Shown: in pieces, positions 26,636-35,573 of the stretch
How the letters are laid out: each line of letters opens with the position of its first letter
Position numbering within the stretch: position 1 is the first letter of the stretch
Origin: Streptomyces seoulensis
GTDB lineage: Bacteria; Actinomycetota; Actinomycetes; Streptomycetales; Streptomycetaceae
Assembly (NCBI RefSeq): GCF_004328625.1
Contig: NZ_CP032229.1
Location: 2,542,001 to 2,606,000 of the forward strand
Direction: 5' to 3'
Length of the DNA stretch: 64,000 nucleotides
Made by a program: the position numbers and the translations under genes
Notes under the pieces: model-generated
What the model saw: only the letters and a program-made list of their open reading frames with translations
Database searches by the model: none
Told to the model about the DNA's origin: nothing

Positions 26636-27390
26636 GTACCGCATCGCTGTCGCTGGAGGTCTCCGGCCTCGCCTTCGCCTACCCCGACGGCCACCAGGCC
26701 CTGTTCGGCGTCGACTTCACCGTCCCGCGCGGTGAACGGGTCGCGCTGCTCGGGCCGAACGGCGCGGGCAAGACCACGCTCGTGCTGCATCTCAACGGCA
26801 TCCTGTCCGGCGGCACCGGCACGGTCACCGTGGCCGGACTCCCGGTCGGCAAGCGGCACATGGCCGAGATCCGGCAGAAGGTCGGCATCGTCTTCCAGGA
26901 CCCCGACGACCAGCTCTTCATGCCGACCGTGCGCGAGGACGTGGCGTTCGGACCGGCGGCGGCCGGGCTGAAGGGGGCCGAACTGGAGGAGCGGGTGCGG
27001 ACCGCGCTGGAGCAGGTCGGGATGGCGGAGTTCGCCGACCGGCCCCCGCACCATCTCTCCTTCGGGCAGCGGCGCCGGGTCGCGGTGGCGACGGTACTGG
27101 CGATGCGGCCGGAGATCCTCGTCCTGGACGAGCCGTCCTCCAACCTCGACCCGGCCTCCCGGCGCGAACTGGCCGACATCCTGCGGTCGTTGGACGTCAC
27201 GGTGCTGATGGTCACGCACGACCTGCCGTACGCGCTCGAACTGTGCCCGCGTGCGCTGATCCTCAGTGACGGGGTGATCGCGGCCGACGGCCCCACCGGC
27301 AAGCTGCTCTCCGACGACGCGCTGATGCGGGCGCACCGGCTGGAGCTGCCGTTCGGGTTCGATCCGCGCACGGTGGCGCTGGACGCGTAG
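26632..27390 (+). CDS. ECF transporter ATPase component, CbiO/NikO family
   Basis: This 252-residue ABC ATPase energises metal uptake. It has Walker A LLGPNGAGKTT, the Q-loop VFQDPDDQLF characteristic of ECF ATPases, signature LSFGQRRRVAVA (the usual GGQ replaced by FGQ) and Walker B ILVLDEPSSNLD with the H-loop VTHD. I choose GTG at 26632, overlapping the nikQ stop; an ATG at 26623 is the alternative. It is the last gene of the three-gene operon. Confidence 0.9.
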   Translation: MSTASLSLEVSGLAFAYPDGHQALFGVDFTVPRGERVALLGPNGAGKTTLVLHLNGILSGGTGTVTVAGLPVGKRHMAEIRQKVGIVFQDPDDQLFMPTVREDVAFGPAAAGLKGAELEERVRTALEQVGMAEFADRPPHHLSFGQRRRVAVATVLAMRPEILVLDEPSSNLDPASRRELADILRSLDVTVLMVTHDLPYALELCPRALILSDGVIAADGPTGKLLSDDALMRAHRLELPFGFDPRTVALDA

Positions 27391-27466
27391 GGAGTTCCGG
27401 CCCGCGGAATCCAAGGCCGTACGGCCGTGTTTCACTCGTGAGTGCGGGCGAGGAAAGGGATACGGC

Positions 27467-28642
27467 GTGGATGTACGGGTGAACGGCACGGTGGCCGAGG
27501 GCTTCGAGCCGGTGGCGGAGGCGTTCGCGGCGAACTTCGCCCGGCTCGGTGAGCGGGGCGCGGCCGTGGCCGTGTACCGGGACGGGCACCGGGTCGCCGA
27601 CCTGTGGGCGGGCACCCGTGACGTCGACGGCTCGGCCCCCTGGGAGCGCGGCACCGCGCAGATCGTGCGCTCCGCGACCAAGGGGGTCGCCGCCGCCGCG
27701 CTCCTGCTGCTGCACCAGCGGGGTCTGCTGGACCTGGACGCCCCGGTGGGCACGTACTGGCCCGAGTTCAAGGCGGCGGGCAAGGAGCGCACCCTCGTAC
27801 GGGACCTGCTCGCCCACCGGGCGGGCGTGCCGGTGCTGGACCGGCCGCTGACCCCCGAGGAGGCCGCCGACCCCGACCTCGGCGCCGCCGCCGTCGCCGC
27901 GCAGGCGCCGGTGTGGGAGCCGGGCACGGACCACGGATACCACGCGCAGACGTACAGCTGGCTCACCGGTGAGCTGGTCCGCCGGGTCACCGGGCGCCCG
28001 GTCGGCGAGTTCATCGCCTCCGAGATCGCGGCGCCGGCCGGGGCGGACGTATGGCTGGGGCTGCCCGACTCGGAGCAGGCGCGGGTGGGCCGCGTGGGCC
28101 GCGTGGGCCCGCTCCCGGCGCCCGAGGCGACCGGCGCGCTGAAGGTACGGCCCAAGCGTGCCGTGGCGGACGCCTACGCCGACCCCGACTCCCTGACCCG
28201 GCGCGCCTTCGCCGCGATCACCCCGCTGCCGGACGAGAACGCGCCCGGCTACCGCGCGGCCGCCCTCCCCGCCTCCAACGGCATCGCCACGGCAGACGGA
28301 CTGGCCCGCGTGTACGCGTCCCTCATCTGCGAAGTGGACGGCGGCACACGGCTGTTCACCCCTGAGACGATGGAACTTGCCCGCACCGAAGCCTCCGCGG
28401 GCCCCGACCGGGTCCTCGTGGTCGGCACGCGCTTCGGCCTCGGCTACATGCTGCATGGTCCGGCCTCCCCCCTCCTCTCCCCCACCGCCTTCGGCCACCC
28501 CGGCCGGGGCGGCGCCCTCGCTTTCGCCGACCCCGCCTCCGGCATCTCCTTCGGTTATGTCACCAACGGCTTCCGCAGCGGGGTGGCGGCAGACCCGAGG
28601 GCCCAGGCGCTGGTGCGGGCGGTACGGAGTTCGCTGGGCTGA
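27467..28642 (+). CDS. Serine hydrolase of the beta-lactamase/EstB esterase family
   Basis: This 391-residue protein resembles class C beta-lactamase-fold esterases and D-aminopeptidases. The nucleophile motif SATK (SxxK) follows RSATKGVAAAALLLL, a tyrosine motif is present in YHAQTYSWLTGELV, and GHPGRGG replaces the KTG box. No signal peptide is apparent, so it is probably cytoplasmic. The start is GTG at 27467 with AGGAAAGG upstream. The substrate is unknown; true beta-lactamase activity is unlikely. Confidence 0.85.
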   Translation: MDVRVNGTVAEGFEPVAEAFAANFARLGERGAAVAVYRDGHRVADLWAGTRDVDGSAPWERGTAQIVRSATKGVAAAALLLLHQRGLLDLDAPVGTYWPEFKAAGKERTLVRDLLAHRAGVPVLDRPLTPEEAADPDLGAAAVAAQAPVWEPGTDHGYHAQTYSWLTGELVRRVTGRPVGEFIASEIAAPAGADVWLGLPDSEQARVGRVGRVGPLPAPEATGALKVRPKRAVADAYADPDSLTRRAFAAITPLPDENAPGYRAAALPASNGIATADGLARVYASLICEVDGGTRLFTPETMELARTEASAGPDRVLVVGTRFGLGYMLHGPASPLLSPTAFGHPGRGGALAFADPASGISFGYVTNGFRSGVAADPRAQALVRAVRSSLG

Positions 28643-28648
28643 CCCCGC

Positions 28649-28924
28649 TCACACGTGGATCGCGTGCGAGACGCGGCCCGAGTCCGCGTCGATCTCCTCG
28701 TGGGCCTTGGCCAGCAGGCGCATGGCGAGTTCGTTCAGGGCGCGGGCGCCGGCGATCTCCTCGCCGACCCTCGGCTGGTTGGAGTCGACCCGGTGCCGGG
28801 TGGCATGCCCGTGCGCCCGTATCTCACTGCCGTCCGGCAGCCGTACCAGCGCCACCGCGCGCGTGTGCTGGTCGTCCTCCTCGAACTCCAGCTCGATGTG
28901 CCAACCCACGGTGTTGTGCATCAT
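28649..28924 (-). CDS. DUF1876-type small protein
   Basis: This 91-residue acidic protein matches the DUF1876 pattern: GWHIELEFEEDDQHTRAVALVRLPDG (quoted ends only: GWHIELEF, VALVRLPDG), then RARGHATR-like HGHATRHR and RALNELAMRLL. Such proteins are common and multicopy in Streptomyces, with unknown function. The ATG at 28924 has GGAGGTGG upstream; a second ATG follows directly. It is convergent with the hydrolase gene. Confidence 0.8.
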   Translation of the reverse strand: MMHNTVGWHIELEFEEDDQHTRAVALVRLPDGSEIRAHGHATRHRVDSNQPRVGEEIAGARALNELAMRLLAKAHEEIDADSGRVSHAIHV

Positions 28925-29006
28925 CCCGACCACCTCCGAAAGCCACCGTGCCCCTGTTTCCAGGGTGCGCCCGCCTCCGGCGAAGTTCACGTCGGGCCGC
29001 CACCGA

Positions 29007-29903
29007 TCAGTCGGCCGACTTCTCCTCGAAGCTGGCGAAGTAGGCCGCCGCCATGTCCTCGTCCCCGTGGCCCTGGGCGGTCGCGCGGGCGAAGCGCTCG
29101 GCGGTGGCTTCGGCGAGGTCGAGGCGGACGCCGCCCCGGTCGGCGGCGGCGGTGATGAGGCGGGCGTCCTTCTCGGCGGTGGCGACGGCGAACGAGGCCG
29201 GGGTGAGCTTGCCCTCCAGGACCAGGGCGGACTTGGCGCGCAGGTAGCCCATGTCCAGCGGGCCGCCCTCGATGAGGTCGAAGAACGAGCGCGGGTCGAC
29301 GCCGAGCGCCTGGGCGAGGGCCAGCACCTCCCCGGTGGCCGCGGTGACCGCGAGCACCCAGTTGTTGGCGACCAGCTTGAGCCGGCTCGCACTGCCCTCG
29401 GCCCCGTCCTCGCCGGTCCACACCGTGCGGGAGCCGACCGCGTCGAAGACCGGCGCGAGGGCGGCGCGCCCCGGCTCGGGCCCGGCGGCCAGCACGGTGA
29501 GCTGACCGTCCTCGGCGGGCTTACGGGTGCCGAGCACGGGCGCGTCGTAGAACTCCAGCCCGTGCTCGCGGGCGAACGCGGCGAGGCGGCCGGTGAGTTC
29601 GGTACCGGCGGTGGTGCTCTGCACCCACAGCGTGCCGGGCCGCAGCGCGGGCGCCGCCTCGCGCATCACCTCCAGCACGGTGTCCCCGTCGTACAGCATG
29701 GTCAGCACCACGTCCGCGCCGTCGACCGCCTCGGCGGCCGTGCCGGTGACCCGGACGCCGTCCTCCGCGAGCGGCTCCGCCTTGGCGCGGGTGCGGTTCC
29801 AGGCGCGTACGGGCAGCCCGGCGGCGGCGAGGTTGCGGGCCATGGCGGCGCCCATGATGCCGGTGCCCAGCACGGCGACGGTCGGCCGGTCGGTGGCGGT
29901 CAT
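29007..29903 (-). CDS. NAD(P)-dependent 3-hydroxyisobutyrate dehydrogenase-family oxidoreductase
   Basis: The 298-residue protein belongs to the beta-hydroxyacid dehydrogenase superfamily. The N-terminal dinucleotide motif reads VAVLGTGIMGAAMARNL. The substrate loop is unusual, STTAGTELTGRLAA rather than the DxSTxxP form. The catalytic lysine region is SASRLKLVANNWVLAV, with Lys in RLKLVANN. I start at the ATG at 29903 with AAGGAGAG upstream. The substrate could be 3-hydroxyisobutyrate, tartronate semialdehyde or an imine; the motif differences leave this open. Confidence 0.85.
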   Translation of the reverse strand: MTATDRPTVAVLGTGIMGAAMARNLAAAGLPVRAWNRTRAKAEPLAEDGVRVTGTAAEAVDGADVVLTMLYDGDTVLEVMREAAPALRPGTLWVQSTTAGTELTGRLAAFAREHGLEFYDAPVLGTRKPAEDGQLTVLAAGPEPGRAALAPVFDAVGSRTVWTGEDGAEGSASRLKLVANNWVLAVTAATGEVLALAQALGVDPRSFFDLIEGGPLDMGYLRAKSALVLEGKLTPASFAVATAEKDARLITAAADRGGVRLDLAEATAERFARATAQGHGDEDMAAAYFASFEEKSAD

Positions 29904-30014
29904 ACGGTGGCTCTCCTTCTCACGGGATTCTCGAGGGGACGGGGTCCCACGAGGGGCGCCGATCATGCCCCTCACCCCCATCCTGCCCGCAGACCCGGCC
30001 CACCCCGCCGTGAC

Positions 30015-31136
30015 TCAGCGGGCCTGTGCGTCCTGGGTGAAGAATTCGATCAGTTCCGCCGACGTGGGCTTGTGGTGGGCCTCGGCGGCCGCGTCGGCGC
30101 TGCGCGGGAACAGCCCCCGCTCGTACGCGGCCAGCGCGGCCTCCGTGTCGCCGGGGTGCGCGGCGAGCGCCTCGCCGAGTTCGGCGGCGTCCAGCATGGC
30201 GAGGTTGGCGCCCTCGCCGTTGGGCACGGAGAGGTGGGCGGCGTCGCCGACCAGGGTCACGCCGGGCACCCGGTCCCAGCGGTGTCCGATGGGCAGCGTG
30301 TAGTGGGGGCGCAGCAGCGGGGCGGTGTCGGACCCCGTGACGAGGGTGGCGAACTCCGGTGCCCAGTCCGCGAACTCGGCCGCGATCCGGGTGGTCGACG
30401 CGGCGAGGTCGGTGAAGTCGATGCCGGCGAACCAGTCCAGGGGCCGGGCGAGCGTGACGTAGGCGTGGACGGTCTCGCCCTTCTCGCGGTGCGCCCCGAT
30501 CCAGCGGCCGTCCCCGTCCGGGTCGACCGCGCCGAACATCCCGCCGCCGACCATCTCGGCGACCGCCGGGTGCCGGGACTCGACGTCGAAGAGGTAGGTC
30601 TCGACGAACGCCTCCCCCGCGTACTCCGGCACCGCGCCGGAGAGCAGCGGCCGCACCCGCGACCAGGCGCCGTCCGCGCCGACGAGGAGGCCGGCCGTGG
30701 TGGAGGTGCCGTTCGCGAAGGTCACCTCGTGGCGCCCGTCGGCCAGGGTCCGGGTGCCGCTGACCTTGTGCCCCCAGCGGACGGTGCCCTCGGGCAGCGC
30801 GTCCAGCAGGATCTGCCGCAGCTCACCGCGCTGCACCTCGGGGCGGCCGCCGGTGCCGTCGTCGGCCTTGTCGAACAGCAGCGAGCCGTCCCGGTGGAAG
30901 AACCGCATCGCCTGCCGGCCCTCCAGCACGATGCCCTCGAACTCGTCCGTCAAGTCGGCCGCCTTGACGGCCAGTTGCCCGTTGTAGTCATGGATGTCGA
31001 GCATCCCGCCCTGCGTACGCGCCCCCGCCGACGCCTCCGCCTCGTACACGGTCGACGCGATCCCGCGCACCTGCAGCACCCGGGCCAACGTCAGCCCCCC
31101 GAGCCCCGCACCGATGATCGTGACATGAGCGGACAT
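30015..31136 (-). CDS. FAD-dependent aromatic monooxygenase (PHBH/TetX-like)
   Basis: This 373-residue class A flavin monooxygenase has the FAD motif VTIIGAGLGGLTLARVL at the N-terminus, the DG motif GLLVGADGAWSRVR, and the GD motif VTLVGDAAHLSVPNGEGANLAMLDA. It resembles TetX-like and salicylate-hydroxylase-like enzymes that hydroxylate small aromatics or inactivate tetracyclines. The ATG at 31136 is preceded by GAGGAGAG; a longer frame to 31202 lacks this. The substrate is unknown, and resistance is possible but unproven. Confidence 0.87.
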   Translation of the reverse strand: MSAHVTIIGAGLGGLTLARVLQVRGIASTVYEAEASAGARTQGGMLDIHDYNGQLAVKAADLTDEFEGIVLEGRQAMRFFHRDGSLLFDKADDGTGGRPEVQRGELRQILLDALPEGTVRWGHKVSGTRTLADGRHEVTFANGTSTTAGLLVGADGAWSRVRPLLSGAVPEYAGEAFVETYLFDVESRHPAVAEMVGGGMFGAVDPDGDGRWIGAHREKGETVHAYVTLARPLDWFAGIDFTDLAASTTRIAAEFADWAPEFATLVTGSDTAPLLRPHYTLPIGHRWDRVPGVTLVGDAAHLSVPNGEGANLAMLDAAELGEALAAHPGDTEAALAAYERGLFPRSADAAAEAHHKPTSAELIEFFTQDAQAR

Positions 31137-31254
31137 GGTCTCTCCTCGCAAAAGACTCCCGCCGGGCAACCACCCGACGACCACCCCAACGTCCCAACCC
31201 ACCCCGACACCGGACCGATACGACCCCGACAGCCCCGACAGACGGCCGACAGCC

Positions 31255-32100
31255 TCACCCCGCGTGCAGCATCAGCCCGATCCCCACCACCAGCAGGCCC
31301 GCTGCCGCGATGCGTGGAGCGCCGAAGCGTTCCTTGAAGAAGAGGGCGCCGATGGCGGCGCCGACGATGATCGAGGATTCGCGGAGGGCGGCGACGGGGG
31401 CGAGGGGGGCGCGGGTCTGGGCCCAGAGGACGAGGGCGTAGGCGGCGACGGAGAGGACCGCGCCGAGGAGGCCGAGGGTGGCGTAGGGCTTGAGTTTGCG
31501 GACCATGTCGCCGCGCACCCGGTAGTACATGTACGCGGGGATGAAGATCCCCTGGGCGGCCATCAGCCAGGCGATGTAGCCGAGCGGGGTGTCCGCGTGC
31601 CGTACGCCGATGCCGTCGAGGACGGTGTACACGGCGATGGTGAGCCCGGTGGCGACGGCGGCGCCGATGGCCTTCCAGTCCGGCCGCCGCCCGCGCAGCC
31701 CCCACAGGCTCACCCCGGTCAGCCCCACGCAGGACACGGCGACCCCGGCCGCCGCCCACCCGCCGGGCACCTCGTGCGCGAACAGGGCCGCCAGCACGGT
31801 CACCACCAGCGGCGCGGTACCGCGTGCGATCGGGTACGCCTGCCCGAAGTCCCCGAGCCGGAAGGAGGTCATGAGCAGCGCGTAGTACGCCACATGCACC
31901 CCGGCGGAGGTGAGCAGATACGGCCACGCGGGCCCGGCCGGCCAGGGCGCGAACAGCGCCATCACCAGCCCGACGACCAGACCGCCCCCGGCGATCAACG
32001 TGAACCCGGTCAGCTTGTCGCTGATCCGGTGGGCGATGGCGTTCCACCCGGCGTGGGTGAAGGCGGCCAGCAGGACAGCGGCGGTGACGAGCGGCGTCAC
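31255..32100 (-). CDS. EamA/DMT family transporter
   Basis: This 281-residue protein has about ten membrane segments in two EamA repeats. The first begins LVTAAVLLAAFTHAGWNAI and holds QAYPIARGTAPLVV; the second ends with RESSIIVGAAIGALFFKERFG. It probably exports small metabolites. It lies upstream of the monooxygenase on the same strand with about 118 bases between them, so linkage is uncertain. Confidence 0.86.
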   Translation of the reverse strand: MTPLVTAAVLLAAFTHAGWNAIAHRISDKLTGFTLIAGGGLVVGLVMALFAPWPAGPAWPYLLTSAGVHVAYYALLMTSFRLGDFGQAYPIARGTAPLVVTVLAALFAHEVPGGWAAAGVAVSCVGLTGVSLWGLRGRRPDWKAIGAAVATGLTIAVYTVLDGIGVRHADTPLGYIAWLMAAQGIFIPAYMYYRVRGDMVRKLKPYATLGLLGAVLSVAAYALVLWAQTRAPLAPVAALRESSIIVGAAIGALFFKERFGAPRIAAAGLLVVGIGLMLHAG

Positions 32101-32262
32101 CGGTCAGGACCAGTCGTCGTCATACCCGGCACGCTAACCGATCACTGTGTGGCCTGTACACGAGGTTTGACCGGGGTCACGCGGCCGTCATCACCCGAAC
32201 AAACCCGGCCAGTTGCACGGAGTCACCGACCCGGGGCGCGGAACACCCCTGGGCTGCGGAGC

Positions 32263-32433
32263 ATGAATGGGACCGAGGGCGCTCGGCTGTTCCGGGAAGC
32301 CTGGATCGCGGGGGTCCGCCGCCACTTCCCCGGCGAGCCCGAGCCCGCAGAGCCGGCCGAATGGCCCGACCTGCCTCTCTGGCACCGGGAGACGGTGGCG
32401 GACGTGTTCGAGACGCTGGAGAAGACGGCCTGA
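32263..32433 (+). CDS. Small conserved Streptomyces protein (56 aa)
   Basis: This short protein starts MNGTEGARLFREAWIAGV and continues RRHFPGEPEPAEPAEW, ending with WHRETVADVFETLEKTA. The FREAWIAGV..H(F/Y)PGEP pattern recurs in small Streptomyces proteins as I recall. GCGGAG precedes the ATG by a few bases. The function is unknown. It is convergent with the MMPL gene. Confidence 0.6.
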   Translation: MNGTEGARLFREAWIAGVRRHFPGEPEPAEPAEWPDLPLWHRETVADVFETLEKTA

Positions 32434-32487
32434 CGACGGACGGCCGGTGAGGCAAGCGCCCCACCGGCCGTCCGTCACAGCACACCG

Positions 32488-34692
32488 TCAGGCGCGGACC
32501 AGCTCCCGCTCCCCGTCCGGGTCGGACTCCGCACGGAGGCCCTCGCCCTCGACGTCGACGTTGGGCAGGGCGCGGTCCAGCCAGGCCGGGAGCCACCAGG
32601 CGCGGCGGCCGAGGAGGGCCAGGACGGCCGGGACGATGGCCATGCGGACGATGAAGGCGTCGAAGAAGACGGCGATGGCCAGGCCGAAGCCGATCATCTT
32701 GATCATCGCCTCGCTGGAACCGATGAAGCCGGAGAAGACGGCGATCATGATGACGGCGGCGGCGGTGACGACGCGGGCGCTGTAGCGGAAGCCGGTGACG
32801 ACCGCCTGGCCGGGGTTCTCCCCGTGGACGTACGCCTCACGCATCCGGGTCACCAGGAACACCTCGTAGTCCATGGCGAGTCCGAAGACCACGCCGACCA
32901 TGAAGATCGGCATCATCGACATGACCGGCCCGGTCTGCTCGACGTTCATCAGGCCGGACAGCCAGCCCCACTGGAAGACCGCGACGACCGCGCCGAGGGC
33001 GGCCAGCACGCTGAGCAGGAAGCCGAGGGCCGCCTTCAGCGGCACCAGGATCGAGCGGAACACCACGATCAGCAGCAGGAAGGCGAGGCCGACGACCAGC
33101 GCGAGGTAGGGCAGCAGCGCGTCGTTCAGCTTCTGCGACACGTCGATGTTCATCGCCGTGGCGCCCGTGACCAGCAGCTTCGCGTCCGTCGCGGAGGCGA
33201 TCGAGGCGCTCTTGCCCCGGATCGCGTGCACCAGGTCCTCGGTGGTGGCCGAGGACGGCTGGGACTTCGGTACGACGGTGATGATCGCGGTGTCGCCCGC
33301 CTTGTTGGGCGCCGGCGGGGTGACCGTGACGACGTCCTTCAGGCCCTTGATCTCGTCGCCGACCTTGGCGAACGCGGCCTTCTTGTCGGCGCTGCCCTTG
33401 GCGTCGACGACGACCATCAGCGGGCCGTTGAAGCCGGGGCCGAAGCCGTCGGAGAGCAGGTCGTAGGCGCGGCGCTGGGTGGTGGAGACGGGCTGGGAGC
33501 CGTCGTCGGGCAGCCCCAGTTCGAGCGAGGCGGCCGGGACGGCGGCGGCACCGAGGCCGACCACACCGAGCAGCAGCACGGTCACCGGGCGCCGGACCAC
33601 GAAGCTCGCCCACCGGGTGCCCATGTTGGGACGGCCGGCCTTCTTCGCCGCGCGTCCCCCGCCGAGCAGCTTGCTCTTCTCGCCGGCCGGCTTGACCGTA
33701 CGGCCCGCGTACCCGAGCAGCGCCGGGATCATGGTGAGCGCGATCAGCACCGCGATGGCGACCGTACCCGCGGCGGCCACGCCCATCTTGGTCAGCATCG
33801 GGATGTTGACCACGGAGAGCCCGACCAGCGCGATGACGACGGTGAGGCCCGCGAAGACCACCGCCGAGCCCGCCGTACCCACGGCGCGGCCCGCCGCCTC
33901 CTCGCGGTCGCGGCCCTCGGCCAGCTCGGCGCGATAGCGGGAGACGATGAAGAGGGCGTAGTCGATGCCGACCGCGAGGCCGATCATCGTGGCCAGCGTG
34001 GAGGTGGTGGAGCCGAGGTCCAGCGGGGTGGCCAGCGCGGTGATCGCGGAGACGCCGATGCCGACGCCGATGATCGCGGTGAGCAGCGGCAGCCCGGCCG
34101 CGATGAGCGAGCCGAAGGTGATGACGAGGACGACGGCCGCGATGGCGATGCCGATGACCTCGCTGGAGCCGGTCTCCGGCGCGGTGGTGAGCGCGTCACC
34201 GCCGATCTCGACCCTCAGCCCGGCGTCCCGCGCGTGCCCGGCGCTCTCCTTGAGGGCGTCACGGGAGGAGTCCTCCAGCTCCATCCCGGAGACCTTGTAC
34301 TTCACCGAGGCGTAGGCGATCGTGCCGTCCCGGCTGACCGCCTTGCCGGTGTACGGGTCGGCGACGGAGGCGACCTCGGAGCCGGAGCCCAGCTCCTTGA
34401 CCGTCTTCTCCACGGCCGCCTTGTTGGCGGCGTCGGTCATCTTCTGGCCCTCGGGCGCCTTGAAGACGACGCGGGCGGTGGCGCCGTCGGCGCTCATGCC
34501 GGGGAAGCGCTGCTCCAGCAGGTCGAAGGCGCGCTGCGCCTCGGTGCCCGGTATGGAGAAGGACGAGTTGCCGGCGGGCGGCGCGGAGGCGGCGCCCACC
34601 CCGGCGAGGGTGAGCAGCGCGACCCACAGCAGGGCGACGAAGTGCCGTCGCCGGAAGGCGAATCGGCCGAGTTTGTACAGGTACGTGGCCAC
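32488..34692 (-). CDS. MMPL family (RND superfamily) membrane transporter
   Basis: This 734-residue protein has the MMPL layout: an N-terminal span, an extracellular domain (about 40-180), five spans including VGIDYALFIVSRYRAELAEG, a second extracellular domain, and five more spans including GLAMDYEVFLVTRMREAY. The paired (I/M)DYxLF/VFLVxR motifs are the proton-relay hallmark. Such proteins export lipids or drugs. A TetR gene lies 104 bases upstream on the same strand, so it is probably the regulated target. The substrate is unknown. Confidence 0.9.
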   Translation of the reverse strand: MATYLYKLGRFAFRRRHFVALLWVALLTLAGVGAASAPPAGNSSFSIPGTEAQRAFDLLEQRFPGMSADGATARVVFKAPEGQKMTDAANKAAVEKTVKELGSGSEVASVADPYTGKAVSRDGTIAYASVKYKVSGMELEDSSRDALKESAGHARDAGLRVEIGGDALTTAPETGSSEVIGIAIAAVVLVITFGSLIAAGLPLLTAIIGVGIGVSAITALATPLDLGSTTSTLATMIGLAVGIDYALFIVSRYRAELAEGRDREEAAGRAVGTAGSAVVFAGLTVVIALVGLSVVNIPMLTKMGVAAAGTVAIAVLIALTMIPALLGYAGRTVKPAGEKSKLLGGGRAAKKAGRPNMGTRWASFVVRRPVTVLLLGVVGLGAAAVPAASLELGLPDDGSQPVSTTQRRAYDLLSDGFGPGFNGPLMVVVDAKGSADKKAAFAKVGDEIKGLKDVVTVTPPAPNKAGDTAIITVVPKSQPSSATTEDLVHAIRGKSASIASATDAKLLVTGATAMNIDVSQKLNDALLPYLALVVGLAFLLLIVVFRSILVPLKAALGFLLSVLAALGAVVAVFQWGWLSGLMNVEQTGPVMSMMPIFMVGVVFGLAMDYEVFLVTRMREAYVHGENPGQAVVTGFRYSARVVTAAAVIMIAVFSGFIGSSEAMIKMIGFGLAIAVFFDAFIVRMAIVPAVLALLGRRAWWLPAWLDRALPNVDVEGEGLRAESDPDGERELVRA

Positions 34693-34796
34693 GAGGGCGT
34701 ACTCCCGGTCAGGTCGGGTCGGGCATCTGGGCAGGGGTGGTCAGCCCGGCGACGTGAGCGGAGACGTCAGGTGGTGGGCTTGCGGGGAGGGGTCGG

Positions 34797-35396
34797 TCAG
34801 CTGGTGGGGACGCCGAGGGCGGGGAGGACCACGGCGTCGATGTAGGAGCGCAGGAATTCCTGCGTGGGCGGCTGCTCGTCGATGAGCGCCCGGGTGGCGA
34901 ACGCGCCGATCATCATGTGCACCACGAACGGCAGCGCCGGGTTGTCCGGGGCCACTTCGCCCCGGTCCACGGCCCGGCCCACCATCCCGCGCAGGGCGGC
35001 CATCTCGGGCTCGATGAGCTGTTCCCGGAAGGCGGCGAGAAGGTCGGGGTTGTTGTGGACGGCCATGGCCAGGCCCCGCATCAGGGCACTGTTCTGCTCC
35101 ATGGCGCAGTCGTCCTCGTGGTGCACGACCGCGAGGAAGTCCCCGCGCAGCGAGCCGGTGTCCACGTCGGCGATCCGGCCGGGCTTGCTGTGCCGGATCG
35201 CGCGGGCGACCAGTTCGGCCTTGCCGCCCCACTGGCGGTAGAGCGTGGCCTTGCTGGAGCGGGTGCGGGCGGCGACGGCGTCCATGGTGAGGGCGTCGTA
35301 GCCGACCTCGCGGAGCAGGTCGAGGACCGCCTCGTACAGCTCGGCGGCGCGCTCGGGCGTGAGCCTGCTGCGGCGCGCGGTGGCGGCGCCGGTCAT
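34797..35396 (-). CDS. TetR/AcrR family transcriptional regulator
   Basis: The 199-residue protein has an N-terminal TetR helix-turn-helix at about 15-60: LLREVGYDALTMDAVAARTRSSKATLYRQWGGK (quoted ends LLREVGYDAL and SKATLYRQW). The C-terminal ligand and dimer domain has the TetR_C pattern LRGMVGRAVDRGE. The start is the ATG at 35396; a GTG nine bases upstream is possible. It lies upstream of the MMPL gene and is divergent from the tricorn gene, with two dyads between. It probably represses itself and the MMPL gene. Confidence 0.88.
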   Translation of the reverse strand: MTGAATARRSRLTPERAAELYEAVLDLLREVGYDALTMDAVAARTRSSKATLYRQWGGKAELVARAIRHSKPGRIADVDTGSLRGDFLAVVHHEDDCAMEQNSALMRGLAMAVHNNPDLLAAFREQLIEPEMAALRGMVGRAVDRGEVAPDNPALPFVVHMMIGAFATRALIDEQPPTQEFLRSYIDAVVLPALGVPTS

Positions 35397-35429
35397 CCGC
35401 CTCACCCTCTCCCGCTGATCAAGACGACG

Positions 35430-35449
35430 CTGTACGGGACTCCGTACAG
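35430..35449. promoter_or_regulatory. Operator-like palindrome 1 (CTGTACGG-GACT-CCGTACAG)
   Basis: A perfect 8+8 inverted repeat with a 4-base spacer lies 33 bases upstream of the tetR start. Its position and symmetry fit a TetR-family operator. Confidence 0.6.
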
Positions 35450-35469
35450 GATGAAGGTACCCCGGCCTT

Positions 35470-35493
35470 GTACGAAACGAAACCGTTTCGTAC
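35470..35493. promoter_or_regulatory. Operator-like palindrome 2 (10-bp arms GTACGAAACG, spacer AAAC)
   Basis: A perfect 10+10 inverted repeat with a 4-base spacer lies 81 bases upstream of the tricorn start and 73 bases upstream of the tetR start. It shares the GTACG/CGTAC core with palindrome 1. It is a good candidate for a TetR site that could affect both divergent genes. Confidence 0.6.
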
Positions 35494-35573
35494 GGCCCCG
35501 GGGCGTGTCCTGCGTCACGGGGCGCGGGGCCGCACGAGTTGCTGCGCCTCTCGTGCCGGAAAAGCATGGATGG

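Noticed and set aside
27467..28642. Beta-lactamase resistance gene
   Set aside because: SxxK is present but there is no signal peptide and no KTG box; it fits EstB-like esterases better.
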